Below, one piece after another: positions 5,100 to 13,462 of a stretch of DNA of 13,462 bases. Numbering within the stretch: the first letter of the stretch is position 1; the number at the start of each line of letters is the position of its first letter. A program made the translations under genes and the position numbers. The notes beneath the pieces were generated by a model. It saw nothing but the letters and a program-made list of their open reading frames with translations. It ran no database searches and was not told the origin of the DNA. Source of the stretch: Bacteroidota bacterium (lineage in GTDB: Bacteria > Bacteroidota > Bacteroidia > Chitinophagales > Chitinophagaceae); NCBI GenBank assembly GCA_028877005.1, contig JAGWPI010000016.1:1-13462 (forward strand), in the 5' to 3' direction.

Positions 5100-7823
5100 A
5101 TGAGTGAGCCTATTTTAATACATCCTTATTTGCGTTTAGCCGGCCTGGAACCATTAATTGTACGGCCTGAAACCAATTTTGTGAATATTGGAGAACGCAC
5201 CAATGTAACAGGTTCAAAAAAATTTGCTCGTTTAATACGCGAAAACAAATATGAAGAAGCACTATCTGTGGCTCGTCAACAAGTAGAAAATGGTGCACAG
5301 GTGTTAGATGTAAATATGGATGATGCTATGTTAGATGGGATTACTGCAATGACTACCTTTCTTAACTTATTGCAGGCAGAACCTGATATTGCTAAAATTC
5401 CTATCATGATTGATTCTTCTAAGTTTGCTATTATAGAAGCAGGCTTAAAATGCGTTCAGGGAAAATGTATTGTTAACTCAATTTCATTAAAAGAAGGGGA
5501 ACAAAAATTTATAGAACAGGCCATTATATGTCAATCATTCGGAGCTGCCGTAGTAGTAATGGCTTTTGATGAAGCCGGCCAGGCCGATACCCTGCAACGT
5601 AAAGTAGACATTTGTAAAAGGGCCTATCAAATTCTTACTGAAAAAGTGCATTACCCGCCTCAGGATATTATTTTTGATCCAAATATTTTTGCCATAGCTA
5701 CCGGTATAGAAGAACATAATAATTATGCAGTAGATTTTATTGAAGCTATTAGGCAAATTAAACAACTAATGCCATTGTCTAAGGTAAGTGGCGGAGTATC
5801 TAATGTATCATTCTCATTTAGAGGAAATGATGTGGTTCGCGAAGCCATTCATGCCGTGTTTCTTTATTATGCCATTCAGGCTGGCATGGATATGGGTATC
5901 GTCAATGCTGGGCAGTTAGCTGTCTATGATGAAATAGAACCTTCATTAAGACAATTGTGTGAAGATGTGGTACTTAACAGAAATAATGATAATAATCAGG
6001 CTACTGAAGCTTTAATTGCTTATGCAGAAACGGTTAAAAGTAAAGGTAAAACTATTGTAAAAGATGAAGCATGGCGCAATACACCTGTGGAAGAAAGATT
6101 GAAACACGCATTGGTGAATGGTATTACAGATTACATTGACGTAGATACAGAAGAAGCTCGTTTAAAATATCCACAACCCTTAGATGTAATTGAAGGTCCA
6201 TTAATGGATGGTATGAATGTAGTGGGCGATCTGTTTGGAGCCGGTAAAATGTTTTTGCCACAGGTAGTGAAAAGTGCCAGAGTTATGAAAAAAAGTGTGG
6301 CTATACTTACACCATACATTGAGGCAGAAAAAGAAGTTCGTAAACAAGCTCACTTGGCAGCAGGTACTGAAAATACAGAAGCAGCAGGTGCAGCCAAAAT
6401 ATTATTGGCTACTGTAAAAGGCGATGTACACGATATTGGCAAAAATATTGTAGGCGTTGTGTTGGGATGTAATGGTTATGAAGTAATTGATTTGGGTGTA
6501 ATGGTTCCTACTGATAAAATTTTAGATATTGCTATTAAAGAAAAAGTAGATATTATTGGCTTAAGTGGTTTAATTACACCCTCACTTGATGAAATGGTAC
6601 ATGTAGCCAAAGAAATGAAGAGATGTAACATGCAAGTACCCTTACTAATTGGCGGTGCTACTACATCTCGTATTCATACTGCCGTAAAAATTGCACAAGA
6701 GTATAACCATGGAGTAGTACATGTATTAGATGCTTCCCGAAGTGTTACTGTTGCAGGTGCATTGTTAAGCCCTGAACAAAAAGCAACTTTTTTACAACAA
6801 ACTACCGATGAATATAAAAAATTATGTGAGGCTTTCCTGAATAAAAAACCCGTAAAACAATATATTGCATATAAAGATGCATTGGCCCATAAAACCAATA
6901 TAGATTGGCAACATTTTAAACCTACTGTACCAAAGGTTACCGGTAATAAAGTACTTAATGATTTTTCTTTGGCTGAATTACGAACATTCATTGATTGGAA
7001 ACCTTTTTTCATTGCTTGGGAAATGCATGGCAATTTTCCCGATATTTTAACCGATACAGTTGTTGGCGCAGAAGCTACTAAATTGTATAAAGATGCTAAC
7101 GCACTCTTAGATCAGATTATTGAAGAAAAATGGCTCACTGCAAAAGGTACTTTTGGTTTTTATAAAGCAGGTAGCCATAACGATACCCTCTTGGTGCAAC
7201 ACAACAATGAAACCATTTATTTGGAATGTTTACGGCAACAAATAAAAAAAGCAGCTGATCAGCCTAACCTTTCATTAGCCGATTTTGTAAAACCTGCTCA
7301 ATCAATAACTGAGGCAGATGATTATATGGGTGCATTTGCAGTTGCTATTCATGGCATTGAAAAACACATTAAAAAATTTGAGCAACAATACGATGATTAT
7401 AATAAAATTATGTTACAAGCATTGGCCGACAGACTGGCCGAAGCCTTTGCAGAATGTTTGCATTATAAAGTAAGAACAGACTATTGGGGTTATGCTGCCA
7501 ATGAGCATTTAAGTAATGAAGAGTTAATTCATGAGAAATATCAGGGTATTCGCCCCGCACCCGGTTATCCTGCCTGCCCGGACCATACCGAAAAATATAA
7601 GTTATTTGCATTGCTGAATGCAACCGAAACAGTAGGTATTCAATTAACTGAATCATTAGCCATGTATCCTGGCGCAGCAGTTTGCGGTTGGTATTTTGCA
7701 CATCCGCAAAGCCAATATTTTGGCATTGGCAAAATTCAACGCGATCAATTGGAAGATTATGCAAAGCGCAAAAATTGGTCATTAGAAGAAGCAGAAAAAT
7801 GGCTAAGTCCTGTATTGGAATAA
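5100..7823 (+). CDS. metH: Methionine synthase, folate/cobalamin/activation half (split MetH)
   Basis: A 907-residue protein carrying the remaining modules of cobalamin-dependent methionine synthase. Order: pterin-binding (methyltetrahydrofolate) domain from about residue 24 ([16 protein letters not shown], then [13 protein letters not shown]); helical cap ([24 protein letters not shown]); cobalamin domain with DVHDIGKN, where His444 corresponds to the lower-axial ligand His759 of E. coli; then [13 protein letters not shown]; and a C-terminal activation domain (about 570-907) with [15 protein letters not shown], which binds S-adenosylmethionine for reductive reactivation. It transfers methyl from 5-methyltetrahydrofolate to cobalamin and on to homocysteine bound by the upstream protein. 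With 338 residues upstream the sum is 1245, close to the 1227 of E. coli MetH, so nothing is missing. No metF lies next to it in this window. No terminator is evident in the following 129 bases. Confidence 0.97.
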   Translation: MSEPILIHPYLRLAGLEPLIVRPETNFVNIGERTNVTGSKKFARLIRENKYEEALSVARQQVENGAQVLDVNMDDAMLDGITAMTTFLNLLQAEPDIAKIPIMIDSSKFAIIEAGLKCVQGKCIVNSISLKEGEQKFIEQAIICQSFGAAVVVMAFDEAGQADTLQRKVDICKRAYQILTEKVHYPPQDIIFDPNIFAIATGIEEHNNYAVDFIEAIRQIKQLMPLSKVSGGVSNVSFSFRGNDVVREAIHAVFLYYAIQAGMDMGIVNAGQLAVYDEIEPSLRQLCEDVVLNRNNDNNQATEALIAYAETVKSKGKTIVKDEAWRNTPVEERLKHALVNGITDYIDVDTEEARLKYPQPLDVIEGPLMDGMNVVGDLFGAGKMFLPQVVKSARVMKKSVAILTPYIEAEKEVRKQAHLAAGTENTEAAGAAKILLATVKGDVHDIGKNIVGVVLGCNGYEVIDLGVMVPTDKILDIAIKEKVDIIGLSGLITPSLDEMVHVAKEMKRCNMQVPLLIGGATTSRIHTAVKIAQEYNHGVVHVLDASRSVTVAGALLSPEQKATFLQQTTDEYKKLCEAFLNKKPVKQYIAYKDALAHKTNIDWQHFKPTVPKVTGNKVLNDFSLAELRTFIDWKPFFIAWEMHGNFPDILTDTVVGAEATKLYKDANALLDQIIEEKWLTAKGTFGFYKAGSHNDTLLVQHNNETIYLECLRQQIKKAADQPNLSLADFVKPAQSITEADDYMGAFAVAIHGIEKHIKKFEQQYDDYNKIMLQALADRLAEAFAECLHYKVRTDYWGYAANEHLSNEELIHEKYQGIRPAPGYPACPDHTEKYKLFALLNATETVGIQLTESLAMYPGAAVCGWYFAHPQSQYFGIGKIQRDQLEDYAKRKNWSLEEAEKWLSPVLE

Positions 7824-7952
7824 ACTTATTTTCGTTCTTTCGTATCTGCAAAATGAATGGTTTTAATAAATTAAGAGGTTATGAAGATAAAATTTGGCCA
7901 TATCTGCAGCATTTTACATAGTTTCGCTCCCCGATAATCAAATTTTATTATT

Positions 7953-8873
7953 ATGTCATTAGTTGTTGTCGGTTCTATGGCTTTTGATGCCATTGAAACG
8001 CCTTTTGGAAAAAGCGATAAAATAGTAGGGGGTGCTGCCACTTATATAGCTTGGTGTGCAACCAATTTTACGCCTGTAAAACAAATTTCTGTTGTAGGAG
8101 GCGATTTCCCGACTGAAGAGTTACAGGCTTTGGAAGAACGTGGTGTTAATTTAGAAGGTGTGCAAATTAAAAAAGAAGAAAAATCCTTTTTTTGGAGTGG
8201 CCGCTACCACATGGATATGAACAGTAGAGATACTTTAGCTACTGAATTAAATGTACTGGCTAATTTTGAACCTACCGTTCCGGAAAGTTACCAGGATTGC
8301 GATTTTTTGATGTTAGGAAATTTAGTGCCATCTGTTCAGCGCAGTGTAATTGAGCAATTACGCAAAAGACCAAAATTAATTGTAATGGACACGATGAACT
8401 TTTGGATGGATACTATGCCTGAAGAGCTTGAAAAAACAATTGCAATGGTAGATGTTTTAATGGTAAATGATAGTGAAGCTCGTCAGCTAAGTGGACAATA
8501 CTCATTAGTAAAAGCGGCAGCCACTATTTTAAAAATGGGTCCTAAATTTTTAGTGATTAAAAAGGGAGAACATGGGGCTTTATTATTTCATGGTAATCAA
8601 GTATTTTTTGCACCGGCATTGCCATTAGAAGAGGTGTTTGATCCTACCGGAGCCGGCGATACTTTTGCAGGTGGTTTTATTGGGCACTTAGCTAAAACAA
8701 AAGATATTTCTTTTGAAAATATGAAAACAGCCATCATTATTGGTTCTGCTTTAGCCAGTTTTTGTGTTGAAAAATTCGGTACTACCAGGTTGCGTGAAAT
8801 TTCTGCCAATGATATTACTGAACGTATTGAAGAGTTCGTTCAACTAGTACATTTCGACATCAATTTGCAATAA
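7953..8873 (+). CDS. PfkB-family carbohydrate/nucleoside kinase
   Basis: A 306-residue cytosolic kinase of the ribokinase/PfkB fold, of the usual length. The N-terminus SLVVVGSMAFDAIETPFG is followed by GGAATYIAWCATNF, the family's first glycine-rich region; the C-terminal signature DPTGAGDTFAGGF (residues 230-242) contains the anion hole and the catalytic base Asp236. MVNDSEARQLSG and LVIKKGEHGALL are also family stretches. It should phosphorylate a hydroxymethyl group of a sugar or nucleoside with ATP. The substrate cannot be read from the sequence; nearest guesses are adenosine, ribose or a fructose derivative, none firmly. A weak -7-like TAGTTTCG at 7919-7926 might drive it; read-through from metH is possible because no terminator separates them. 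The 3' end is marked by a hairpin terminator at 8897-8924. Confidence 0.88.
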   Translation: MSLVVVGSMAFDAIETPFGKSDKIVGGAATYIAWCATNFTPVKQISVVGGDFPTEELQALEERGVNLEGVQIKKEEKSFFWSGRYHMDMNSRDTLATELNVLANFEPTVPESYQDCDFLMLGNLVPSVQRSVIEQLRKRPKLIVMDTMNFWMDTMPEELEKTIAMVDVLMVNDSEARQLSGQYSLVKAAATILKMGPKFLVIKKGEHGALLFHGNQVFFAPALPLEEVFDPTGAGDTFAGGFIGHLAKTKDISFENMKTAIIIGSALASFCVEKFGTTRLREISANDITERIEEFVQLVHFDINLQ

Positions 8874-8896
8874 AAATATTCCTTATAAATTTCAAT

Positions 8897-8930
8897 AGCC
8901 GTAATGCAATATTGTGTTACGGCTGTTTTA
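8897..8930 (+). terminator. Hairpin terminator shared by convergent genes
   Basis: AGCCGTAA at 8897-8904 pairs perfectly with TTACGGCT at 8917-8924. The loop can extend the stem with CAA/TTG pairs and two G-U pairs. It is followed by GTTTTA (8925-8930), a short T tract, on the + strand. It sits between the stop of the PfkB kinase (+) and the stop of the SDR (-), and the T tract includes the complement of the SDR stop codon (8928-8930). It probably ends transcription from the kinase side; for the SDR it would work less well because the opposite flank lacks a T run. Confidence 0.7.
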
Positions 8931-9626
8931 CAAATCACCTAGCTGAGGCCTTATAATAATATCTTCTACACAGGCTTGCGGCGATAAATGCGCAGTTGCA
9001 TATATTAAATTAGCCATATCGTCAGCCTCCATTATTCTAAGCGGATCAATGCCACTGCCTAACCAACTTTCCGTATATACAGCGCCTGGTATTACTGCTG
9101 TTACTTTTACTTGATGTGGTTTTAATTCTTCTCTTAAATTCTTAGAGAAGCCTAGTAATGCAAATTTACTAATGCTATATGCACCCCCGTTGGCATAGGC
9201 TTGAATGGACGCAATAGAACACATGTTAAAAATATGACCTCTTTTTGCAGCAATCATAGTAGGTGCAATAAGTCGGGTTAAATAATAGGCACTAAATAAG
9301 TTGTTTTGAAGCAAATCCATTAAAGTACCTTCCGGTTCTGTTAAAACAAATCCCGGTTTATATTGTCCACTATTGTTTACTAAAATATCAGGTGTGCCTT
9401 TATCTAAACACCAACTGCCAAATGCAGTTACAGCCTCATAATCAGATAAGTCCGTTGCTTTATAATGAATGGCCGATTGTGGATATTTTTGTTGCAGGGT
9501 ATAGGCCGTTTCTTCTAATGCTACCAAATTTCGGGCACATAGCATTAAAGTATTGCCATCTACTGCAAATTTTTCTGCAATTGCTTTTCCTATTCCTTTT
9601 GAAGCACCGGTAATAATGATATTCAT
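8928..9626 (-). CDS. Short-chain dehydrogenase/reductase
   Basis: A 232-residue classical SDR, a NAD(P)H-dependent oxidoreductase with a Rossmann fold. The cofactor motif is TGASKGIG (residues 6-13), followed by NNSG (84-87), a variant of the usual NNAG. The catalytic set is intact: Asn108 or Asn109, Ser137, Tyr150 and Lys154 (YSISK). An Arg at position 32 after the second strand (CARN) suggests NADPH preference. The C-terminus (PGAVYTESWLGSG and the following DDMANLIYATAHLS) fits the small 230-residue subgroup of 3-oxoacyl-ACP reductase-like proteins of unknown substrate. The gene is read leftward, convergent with the kinase and divergent from the HAD gene; the 74-base divergent gap has a clear -7 element only for the HAD side. 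The physiological substrate is not known. Confidence 0.92.
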   Translation of the reverse strand: MNIIITGASKGIGKAIAEKFAVDGNTLMLCARNLVALEETAYTLQQKYPQSAIHYKATDLSDYEAVTAFGSWCLDKGTPDILVNNSGQYKPGFVLTEPEGTLMDLLQNNLFSAYYLTRLIAPTMIAAKRGHIFNMCSIASIQAYANGGAYSISKFALLGFSKNLREELKPHQVKVTAVIPGAVYTESWLGSGIDPLRIMEADDMANLIYATAHLSPQACVEDIIIRPQLGDL

Positions 9627-9657
9627 ATGCCTTCCAATAATGGGGAAATAATTTAGT

Positions 9658-9665
9658 TACATTTG
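9658..9665 (+). promoter_or_regulatory. -7 promoter element (TACATTTG) of the HAD gene
   Basis: TACATTTG fits TAnnTTTG exactly, 35 bases upstream of the ATG at 9701, in the short divergent gap 9627-9700. No TTG -33 element is apparent at the usual spacing. I found no matching element on the opposite strand for the SDR. Confidence 0.5.
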
Positions 9666-9700
9666 TCTTCAAATATCGCATAATATTTAGAAGCACTCTT

Positions 9701-10396
9701 ATGAAATATCAACATATTTTTTTTGATTTAGACCATACATTATGGGATTTTGAAACCAATGCTAAAGCAACACTTTTTGATTTATATAGTTTGCATCAGT
9801 TAAGTAATTGTGGTATTGCTTCATTTAATCAGTTTTTTGAAAGGTATAGTTACCATAATGAGCGTTTATGGGATAGATATACCAAGGGTTTTATTAAACA
9901 AGATGAATTACGTTGGAAGAGAATGTGGCTAGCACTATTAGATTTTAAAATTGCCGATGAAGCGCTTTCCCGCCAAATGGCGGTTGATTTTTTAGAGCGA
10001 TTACCTTTGAAAAATGCTGTTTTTCCTTATACAAATGAAATATTACAGTATTTAACAAATAAACACTATCATTTACATTTAATAACCAACGGGTTTGAGG
10101 CTGTACAACATAAAAAACTAAAGAATGCACAGTTGCAAGGTTATTTTAAAAAGGTAATAACTTCAGAAGTATCAAATAGCTTAAAACCCAATAAAGAAAT
10201 TTTTTTATATGCTCTACAGCAAACCGGTGCTCAAGTTCAGAATAGCCTTATGATTGGCGATAATTTGGATGCCGATATTCAAGGCGCTGCTAATGTAGGT
10301 ATGGACAGTGTTTTTGTTAATCACTTAAATATTCAGCCGCATAAACCATCTACATATGTGGTTAATCATTTACAACAGTTAGAAACAATATTATAA
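9701..10396 (+). CDS. yjjG: YjjG-family HAD nucleotidase
   Basis: A 231-residue HAD-superfamily phosphatase. Motif I is DLDHTLWDF (nucleophile Asp9 and acid/base Asp11), with a helical cap (about 18-100) typical of subfamily I; motif II is the LITNG stretch (Thr129); Lys162 lies in LKPNKEIF; and motif IV is MIGDNLDADIQGA (Asp187, Asp190). The DLDHTLWDFETN start and the NSLMIGDNL segment are typical of the YjjG group, which in E. coli dephosphorylates pyrimidine nucleotides, including non-canonical ones, so a house-cleaning role is likely. Related HAD phosphatases (for example phosphoglycolate phosphatase-like) cannot be excluded from sequence alone. The gene has its own promoter at 9658-9665 and converges on the psd/Cys-rich unit; a hairpin at 10413-10444 lies between them. 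Confidence 0.85.
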   Translation: MKYQHIFFDLDHTLWDFETNAKATLFDLYSLHQLSNCGIASFNQFFERYSYHNERLWDRYTKGFIKQDELRWKRMWLALLDFKIADEALSRQMAVDFLERLPLKNAVFPYTNEILQYLTNKHYHLHLITNGFEAVQHKKLKNAQLQGYFKKVITSEVSNSLKPNKEIFLYALQQTGAQVQNSLMIGDNLDADIQGAANVGMDSVFVNHLNIQPHKPSTYVVNHLQQLETIL

Positions 10397-10404
10397 TTGA
10401 CTGA

Positions 10405-10444
10405 CATAAAAAAAGCTGCTTCAAATATTAAATGAAAGCAGCTT
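10405..10444 (-). terminator. Rho-independent terminator of the psd/Cys-rich unit
   Basis: AAGCTGCTT (10413-10421) and AAGCAGCTT (10436-10444) form a perfect 9-pair stem with a 14-base loop. On the minus strand the stem is followed by a run of T (the A run at 10408-10414 of the + strand, partly in the stem), so it is a classical terminator for the leftward genes. On the plus strand the flank is CTTATG, so it would stop the HAD transcript less well, though it may still protect its 3' end. Confidence 0.8.
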
Positions 10445-10467
10445 CTTATGTACTAAACACAACTATC

Positions 10468-10650
10468 TTATTGATACATGGCAGCTGTTGCTGGTTTTTT
10501 ACAGCAGTCTTTATTACATTTCTTTTTACATTCTTTTTTTGAGCAGTCTTTGCAATCTTTATTCTTACATTTTTCTTTTCCATTTTCATGTGCTAAAATA
10601 GTTCCTGTAAGTAACAGTAACAGGGTGCCGGTAGTTACAATTTTTTTCAT
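10468..10650 (-). CDS. Small secreted Cys/Lys-rich protein
   Basis: A 60-residue protein. Residues 1-20 form a clear signal peptide (MKKIV, then a T/L-rich core, cleavage after ILA). The 40-residue mature part contains seven Cys (28, 33, 36, 41, 45, 49, 50) and about a dozen Lys, in patterns such as CKNKDC, CKDC, CKKKC and DCCKK. This suggests a metal-binding or disulfide-linked peptide in the periplasm or outside. I do not recognise a named family; metallothionein-like behaviour is only a guess from composition. The start at 10650 is the only ATG giving a signal peptide. It lies 60 bases downstream of psd on the same strand, and a strong terminator follows its stop, so it is likely the last gene of that unit. 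The frame is real rather than chance, because signal peptide, composition and terminator all agree. Confidence 0.75.
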   Translation of the reverse strand: MKKIVTTGTLLLLLTGTILAHENGKEKCKNKDCKDCSKKECKKKCNKDCCKKPATAAMYQ

Positions 10651-10710
10651 GTGTGTATGTTTTGTTTTAAATAAAATTAATAATTTTTTTATTATTGTTG
10701 TTTTTTACTT

Positions 10711-11379
10711 TTAAAGCTTATAAGGCCATGTGGCTAAAACAGTTACCCCGCCTTTTACTTGCTGATTTAAAGTAACTTTAATGTTCATATAAGTGGGTAC
10801 AATTACATCAACCCTACTACCAAATTTAATAAATCCATATTCAGCACTTTGTTGTACTTTATCGCCCACTTTGGTGTAATTACAAATTCGTTTGGCTAAT
10901 GCGCCGGCTATTTGTTTGTATAAAATTTTTCCGTACGCGTTGCTAACCACCACACTCCAACGTTCATTTTCTGTAGAGCTTTTAGGGTGCCATGCTACCA
11001 AATATTTTCCTTTATGGTATTGGTTGTAGATCACTTCACCACTCATGGGATTTCGGTTAATATGCACGTTAGCCGGACTCATGAAAATACTAATTTGAGT
11101 TCGCTTATCCTTAAAATATTCTGTTTCAATAATGTCTTCAATTACAACTACTTTTCCATCTGCCGGACAAATGATGCCATTTTCCTGAATAGTTAAAGTA
11201 CGTTCAGGCACCCTGAAAAATGAAATGATGAATAGCAGCAAAAAAAGGGTAATTACAAAAATGGCCACCGATAGCCATAAAAAATGACTACTTAAAAAAG
11301 CAAAGGATAAAAGATTAATTAAACCGAATAATAAACTGGCAATACCTATGGTACGGTAACCTTCGTGGTGTATGGTCAT
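10711..11379 (-). CDS. psd: Phosphatidylserine decarboxylase (short, membrane-anchored type)
   Basis: A 222-residue protein of the short Psd type found in Bacteroidota. It converts phosphatidylserine to phosphatidylethanolamine at the inner membrane. Two hydrophobic segments at about 11-30 and 33-54 anchor it. The catalytic part has CPADGKVV (Asp74), SPANVHINRNPMSG (His106) and FGSRVDV, where self-cleavage between Gly187 and Ser188 would turn Ser188 into the pyruvoyl group of the small alpha chain. In long Psd proteins the corresponding motif is LGST; GS followed by Arg is the variant of this branch. The start at 11379 gives the usual IHHEGY N-terminus. Its promoter is at 11397-11404, so the leader is short. 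The usual partner, phosphatidylserine synthase, is not in this window. The Cys-rich small protein follows 60 bases downstream. Confidence 0.94.
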   Translation of the reverse strand: MTIHHEGYRTIGIASLLFGLINLLSFAFLSSHFLWLSVAIFVITLFLLLFIISFFRVPERTLTIQENGIICPADGKVVVIEDIIETEYFKDKRTQISIFMSPANVHINRNPMSGEVIYNQYHKGKYLVAWHPKSSTENERWSVVVSNAYGKILYKQIAGALAKRICNYTKVGDKVQQSAEYGFIKFGSRVDVIVPTYMNIKVTLNQQVKGGVTVLATWPYKL

Positions 11380-11396
11380 GCTAAATAGTTATGCGG

Positions 11397-11404
11397 CAAA
11401 GTTA
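11397..11404 (-). promoter_or_regulatory. psd -7 promoter element (TAACTTTG on minus strand)
   Basis: Read on the minus strand this is TAACTTTG, an exact TAnnTTTG match, ending 17 bases before the psd ATG at 11379. The mRNA leader would be only about 10-13 bases. The rest of the 208-base divergent gap 11380-11587 is AT-rich; I see no comparable element for the M1 peptidase on the plus strand. Confidence 0.55.
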
Positions 11405-11587
11405 ATAGTTGCAAGGCAATTATATAAATTCACAGTTTCAACTATTGGCATAATAATATTTCTTCATGAGTACTATTTTCCTGATAATTCGTAACCATAA
11501 TTTTATATGTCTGCTACAAACTGCTTAATTTTCATTTTTATTTAAAATGGTAAAACAAATTATTCTGTCATATTTAAACAAGTTGCA

Positions 11588-13462
11588 ATGAAAACAAGGA
11601 TTTGTGCATTGGTTGTTATTTTATTGGTGAAATTTGCTGAAGGGCAGCCAGCATCTCCAGAAAACGCCCCCAACAGTAATTGGCCTAAATTTGCTCCATT
11701 AACTTATCAAAGTAATGGCAGTACATTTCGTTCTGCAAATGGCTCACCTGCTACCAATTATTGGCAAAATAAGAGTGATTATTCAATTAATGCTATTTTA
11801 GACACAGTTCAAAACACCCTTACTGCCACAGAAACTATTAGCTATACCAATAATAGTCCCGATATTTTGAATATGGTATGGTTACAAATGGATCAAAATA
11901 CTTATTTACCCAATGCGCGTTCGCAATATTATACTAACAGGTATAGAAATGAATCTACCAAAGGATTTCAAATTGCATCTGTACAAATAGCAGTAAATGG
12001 CAAATGGCAAAGTGCAATTTATTGGGTGAATGATACCCGTATGCAAATACAGTTGCCTAATCAAATTCCGGCAAAAGGTGGAAAATTATCTATTCGTATT
12101 CAATACCATTATCAAATACCCGGTGCCTTTGGTGGTAGAACAGATTATGTTACTACTAAATATGGAAAAATTTTTGAAATAGCCCAATGGTATCCTAGAA
12201 TGTGTGTGTATGATGATTTAGAAGGTTGGAGTACACTTCCATTTTTAGGAAGTGGTGAATTTTATTGCGATTATGGTGATTATGATTATAGTATTACATT
12301 ACCGGCTGGTATGATTGTGGCTGGAAGTGGTGAACTGCAAAATGCGGATGAGGTATTAACAGAATTACAACGTAGTAGGCTTGCTGAAGCAGAAAAAAGC
12401 AATAAAACCATTTGGATTAGAACATTGGCTGAAATACAACAAGAGCCCATATTAAATGGTAATAAAACCTGGCATTTTAAAATGAAAAATACCCGTGATG
12501 TTGCTTTTGGCGCCTCAAAAGCTTATTTATGGGATGCAGCCAAAGTAAATTTACCTAGTGGCAAAAAATGTATGGCTATGTCGGTATATCCTGCAGAAAG
12601 TATGGGCGATAGTGCTTGGGGTAGAGCTACTGAATATCTAAAAAAATCAATTGAATATTTTTCAAAAAAATGGTTTGAATATCCTTATCCTATGGCTATT
12701 AACGAGGCAGGCATTGCTGGTGGAATGGAGTATCCCGGTATTGTATTTGACGGTATTGAGGATAAAGGAAAAGAACTTTATTGGGTAACTGCACATGAAA
12801 TTGGCCATAACTGGTTCCCCATGATTGTTGGTTCAGATGAACGTCGCTATCCTTGGATGGATGAAGGCTTTAATACTTTTATTGATGTATATGCCAGCGA
12901 TGTATTTAATAATGGCGAATATGCACCTAAAAGAGATGGTGAATATGCACCCGGAGGAGGCAATCCTGCCGATGAATTATTACCTTATTTATCTGATCCG
13001 AATGCGCCTTCTTTAATGACAAGAGCAGATGGTATACCTGAAAAGTACAGACATCCGATGGTTTATTTTAAACCGGCCTATGGATTGGTACTATTGCGCG
13101 AAGTGATTGTTGGCCATGAAAGGTTTGATGCGGCTTTCAAATATTATATTCATCAATGGGCATTTAAACATCCTGCCCCATATGATTTTTTTAATACTAT
13201 GAATAACCAAACGGGTGAAGACTTATCATGGTTTTGGCGAGAGTGGTTTTTTGAAAATCAACCACTTGATCAAGCAATTGTAAATGCTGTATATACACAT
13301 CAAAACCCCAAAAGCGGCATCGATATTACCATCGCAAATTTACAACCCATGGTAATGCCTATACCCCTACAAATTGAATATGAAGATGGTCAAATAACAC
13401 AAATACAATTACCGGTAGAAACTTGGCTACAAGGTAATTTGCGCAAAGTACATTTGGCTACA
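11588..13462 (+). CDS. Secreted M1-family zinc metallopeptidase (3' truncated by window)
   Basis: The frame is open from the ATG at 11588 to the window end without a stop (625 codons visible), so the C-terminus is missing. Residues 1-19 form a signal peptide ([19 protein letters not shown]). The next part is the beta-sandwich N-terminal domain of gluzincin M1 peptidases ([18 protein letters not shown]). The active site is complete: HEIGH (His403, Glu404, His407) with the third zinc ligand Glu426 in MDEGF, at the M1 spacing of HExxH-18-E. The exopeptidase loop, GAMEN in classical aminopeptidases, is GGMEYPG here, a variant common in secreted Bacteroidota members. Downstream, [16 protein letters not shown] holds candidate transition-state Tyr residues. 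The likely role is removal of N-terminal residues from peptides in the periplasm or at the surface. A sorting (Por/Type IX) domain may follow but cannot be seen. Confidence 0.93.
   Translation, partial: MKTRICALVVILLVKFAEGQPASPENAPNSNWPKFAPLTYQSNGSTFRSANGSPATNYWQNKSDYSINAILDTVQNTLTATETISYTNNSPDILNMVWLQMDQNTYLPNARSQYYTNRYRNESTKGFQIASVQIAVNGKWQSAIYWVNDTRMQIQLPNQIPAKGGKLSIRIQYHYQIPGAFGGRTDYVTTKYGKIFEIAQWYPRMCVYDDLEGWSTLPFLGSGEFYCDYGDYDYSITLPAGMIVAGSGELQNADEVLTELQRSRLAEAEKSNKTIWIRTLAEIQQEPILNGNKTWHFKMKNTRDVAFGASKAYLWDAAKVNLPSGKKCMAMSVYPAESMGDSAWGRATEYLKKSIEYFSKKWFEYPYPMAINEAGIAGGMEYPGIVFDGIEDKGKELYWVTAHEIGHNWFPMIVGSDERRYPWMDEGFNTFIDVYASDVFNNGEYAPKRDGEYAPGGGNPADELLPYLSDPNAPSLMTRADGIPEKYRHPMVYFKPAYGLVLLREVIVGHERFDAAFKYYIHQWAFKHPAPYDFFNTMNNQTGEDLSWFWREWFFENQPLDQAIVNAVYTHQNPKSGIDITIANLQPMVMPIPLQIEYEDGQITQIQLPVETWLQGNLRKVHLAT

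Noticed and set aside
6674..7033. A 119-codon minus-strand frame inside metH
   Set aside because: It is antisense to the cobalamin/activation region, with no promoter or family features.
7408..7851. A 147-codon open frame on the minus strand overlapping the end of the large metH half
   Set aside because: It lies antisense within a strongly conserved activation domain and its translation resembles no family; it is a shadow of the real gene.
7853..7921. A 22-codon frame (MNGFNKLRGY...) between metH and the PfkB kinase
   Set aside because: Composition is ordinary, it has no signal or motif, and a frame of this length is expected by chance in AT-rich DNA.
10478..10714. A 78-codon plus-strand frame opposite the Cys-rich small protein
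   Set aside because: It is the antisense shadow of a gene with a clear signal peptide and terminator; its Phe/Leu-rich translation reflects the Lys-rich codons of the other strand.
12920..12958. Short repeated GEYAP in the M1 peptidase near the active site
   Set aside because: Two copies eight residues apart; I believe this stretch is common in secreted Bacteroidota M1 peptidases, so it is not an unusual repeat.

Overview
The window looks like ordinary chromosome from an AT-rich Bacteroidota bacterium, most likely of the Chitinophagaceae/Sphingobacteriia type. The lineage call rests on four things: -7 promoter elements of the form TAnnTTTG (which replace the E. coli -10), absence of strong Shine-Dalgarno sequences, families typical of the phylum (a lipoprotein with the PPSGGPRDTIPP motif, and a methionine synthase split in two), and the codon and AT bias. 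I see no insertion sequences, phage genes, tRNAs, rRNAs or CRISPR arrays.

Layout, left to right. (1) 1-396: 3' end of a UvrD/AddA-like helicase-nuclease. (2) 489-1904: an Ig-like (Big_5) lipoprotein. (3) 1969-2586: recR, with a -7 element so close to the ATG that its mRNA may be leaderless. (4) 2725-3711: an envelope pair, a membrane-anchored OB-fold protein and a secreted YceI-like protein. (5) 3712-4055: a long regulatory leader. (6) 4056-7823: methionine synthase encoded as two adjacent genes, a homocysteine/zinc half and a folate/B12/activation half. (7) 7953-8873: a PfkB-family kinase, ending at a hairpin shared with the convergent SDR gene 8928-9626 (-). (8) 9701-10396: a YjjG-like HAD nucleotidase, transcribed divergently from the SDR. 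(9) 10468-11379 (-): psd (phosphatidylserine decarboxylase) followed by a small secreted Cys/Lys-rich protein and a strong terminator. (10) 11588 to the window end: a secreted M1 metallopeptidase, cut off by the window edge.

The most interesting region is the leader of the split metH operon (about 3763-4055). It has a consensus -7 element at 3755-3762. It can form two mutually exclusive helices that share nt 3805-3821. It also holds a previously unlisted 30-codon reading frame (3881-3973) with three consecutive Cys codons and two further Cys. I read this as a candidate cysteine-sensing leader peptide/attenuator controlling methionine synthesis. I do not see the hallmarks of a SAM-I or cobalamin riboswitch there. 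This is inference from one sequence and needs comparative support.

The remaining genes are housekeeping: recombinational repair (RecR, helicase-nuclease), phospholipid synthesis (Psd), nucleotide clean-up (YjjG-like) and extracellular peptide turnover (M1 peptidase). No operon larger than two or three genes is evident.
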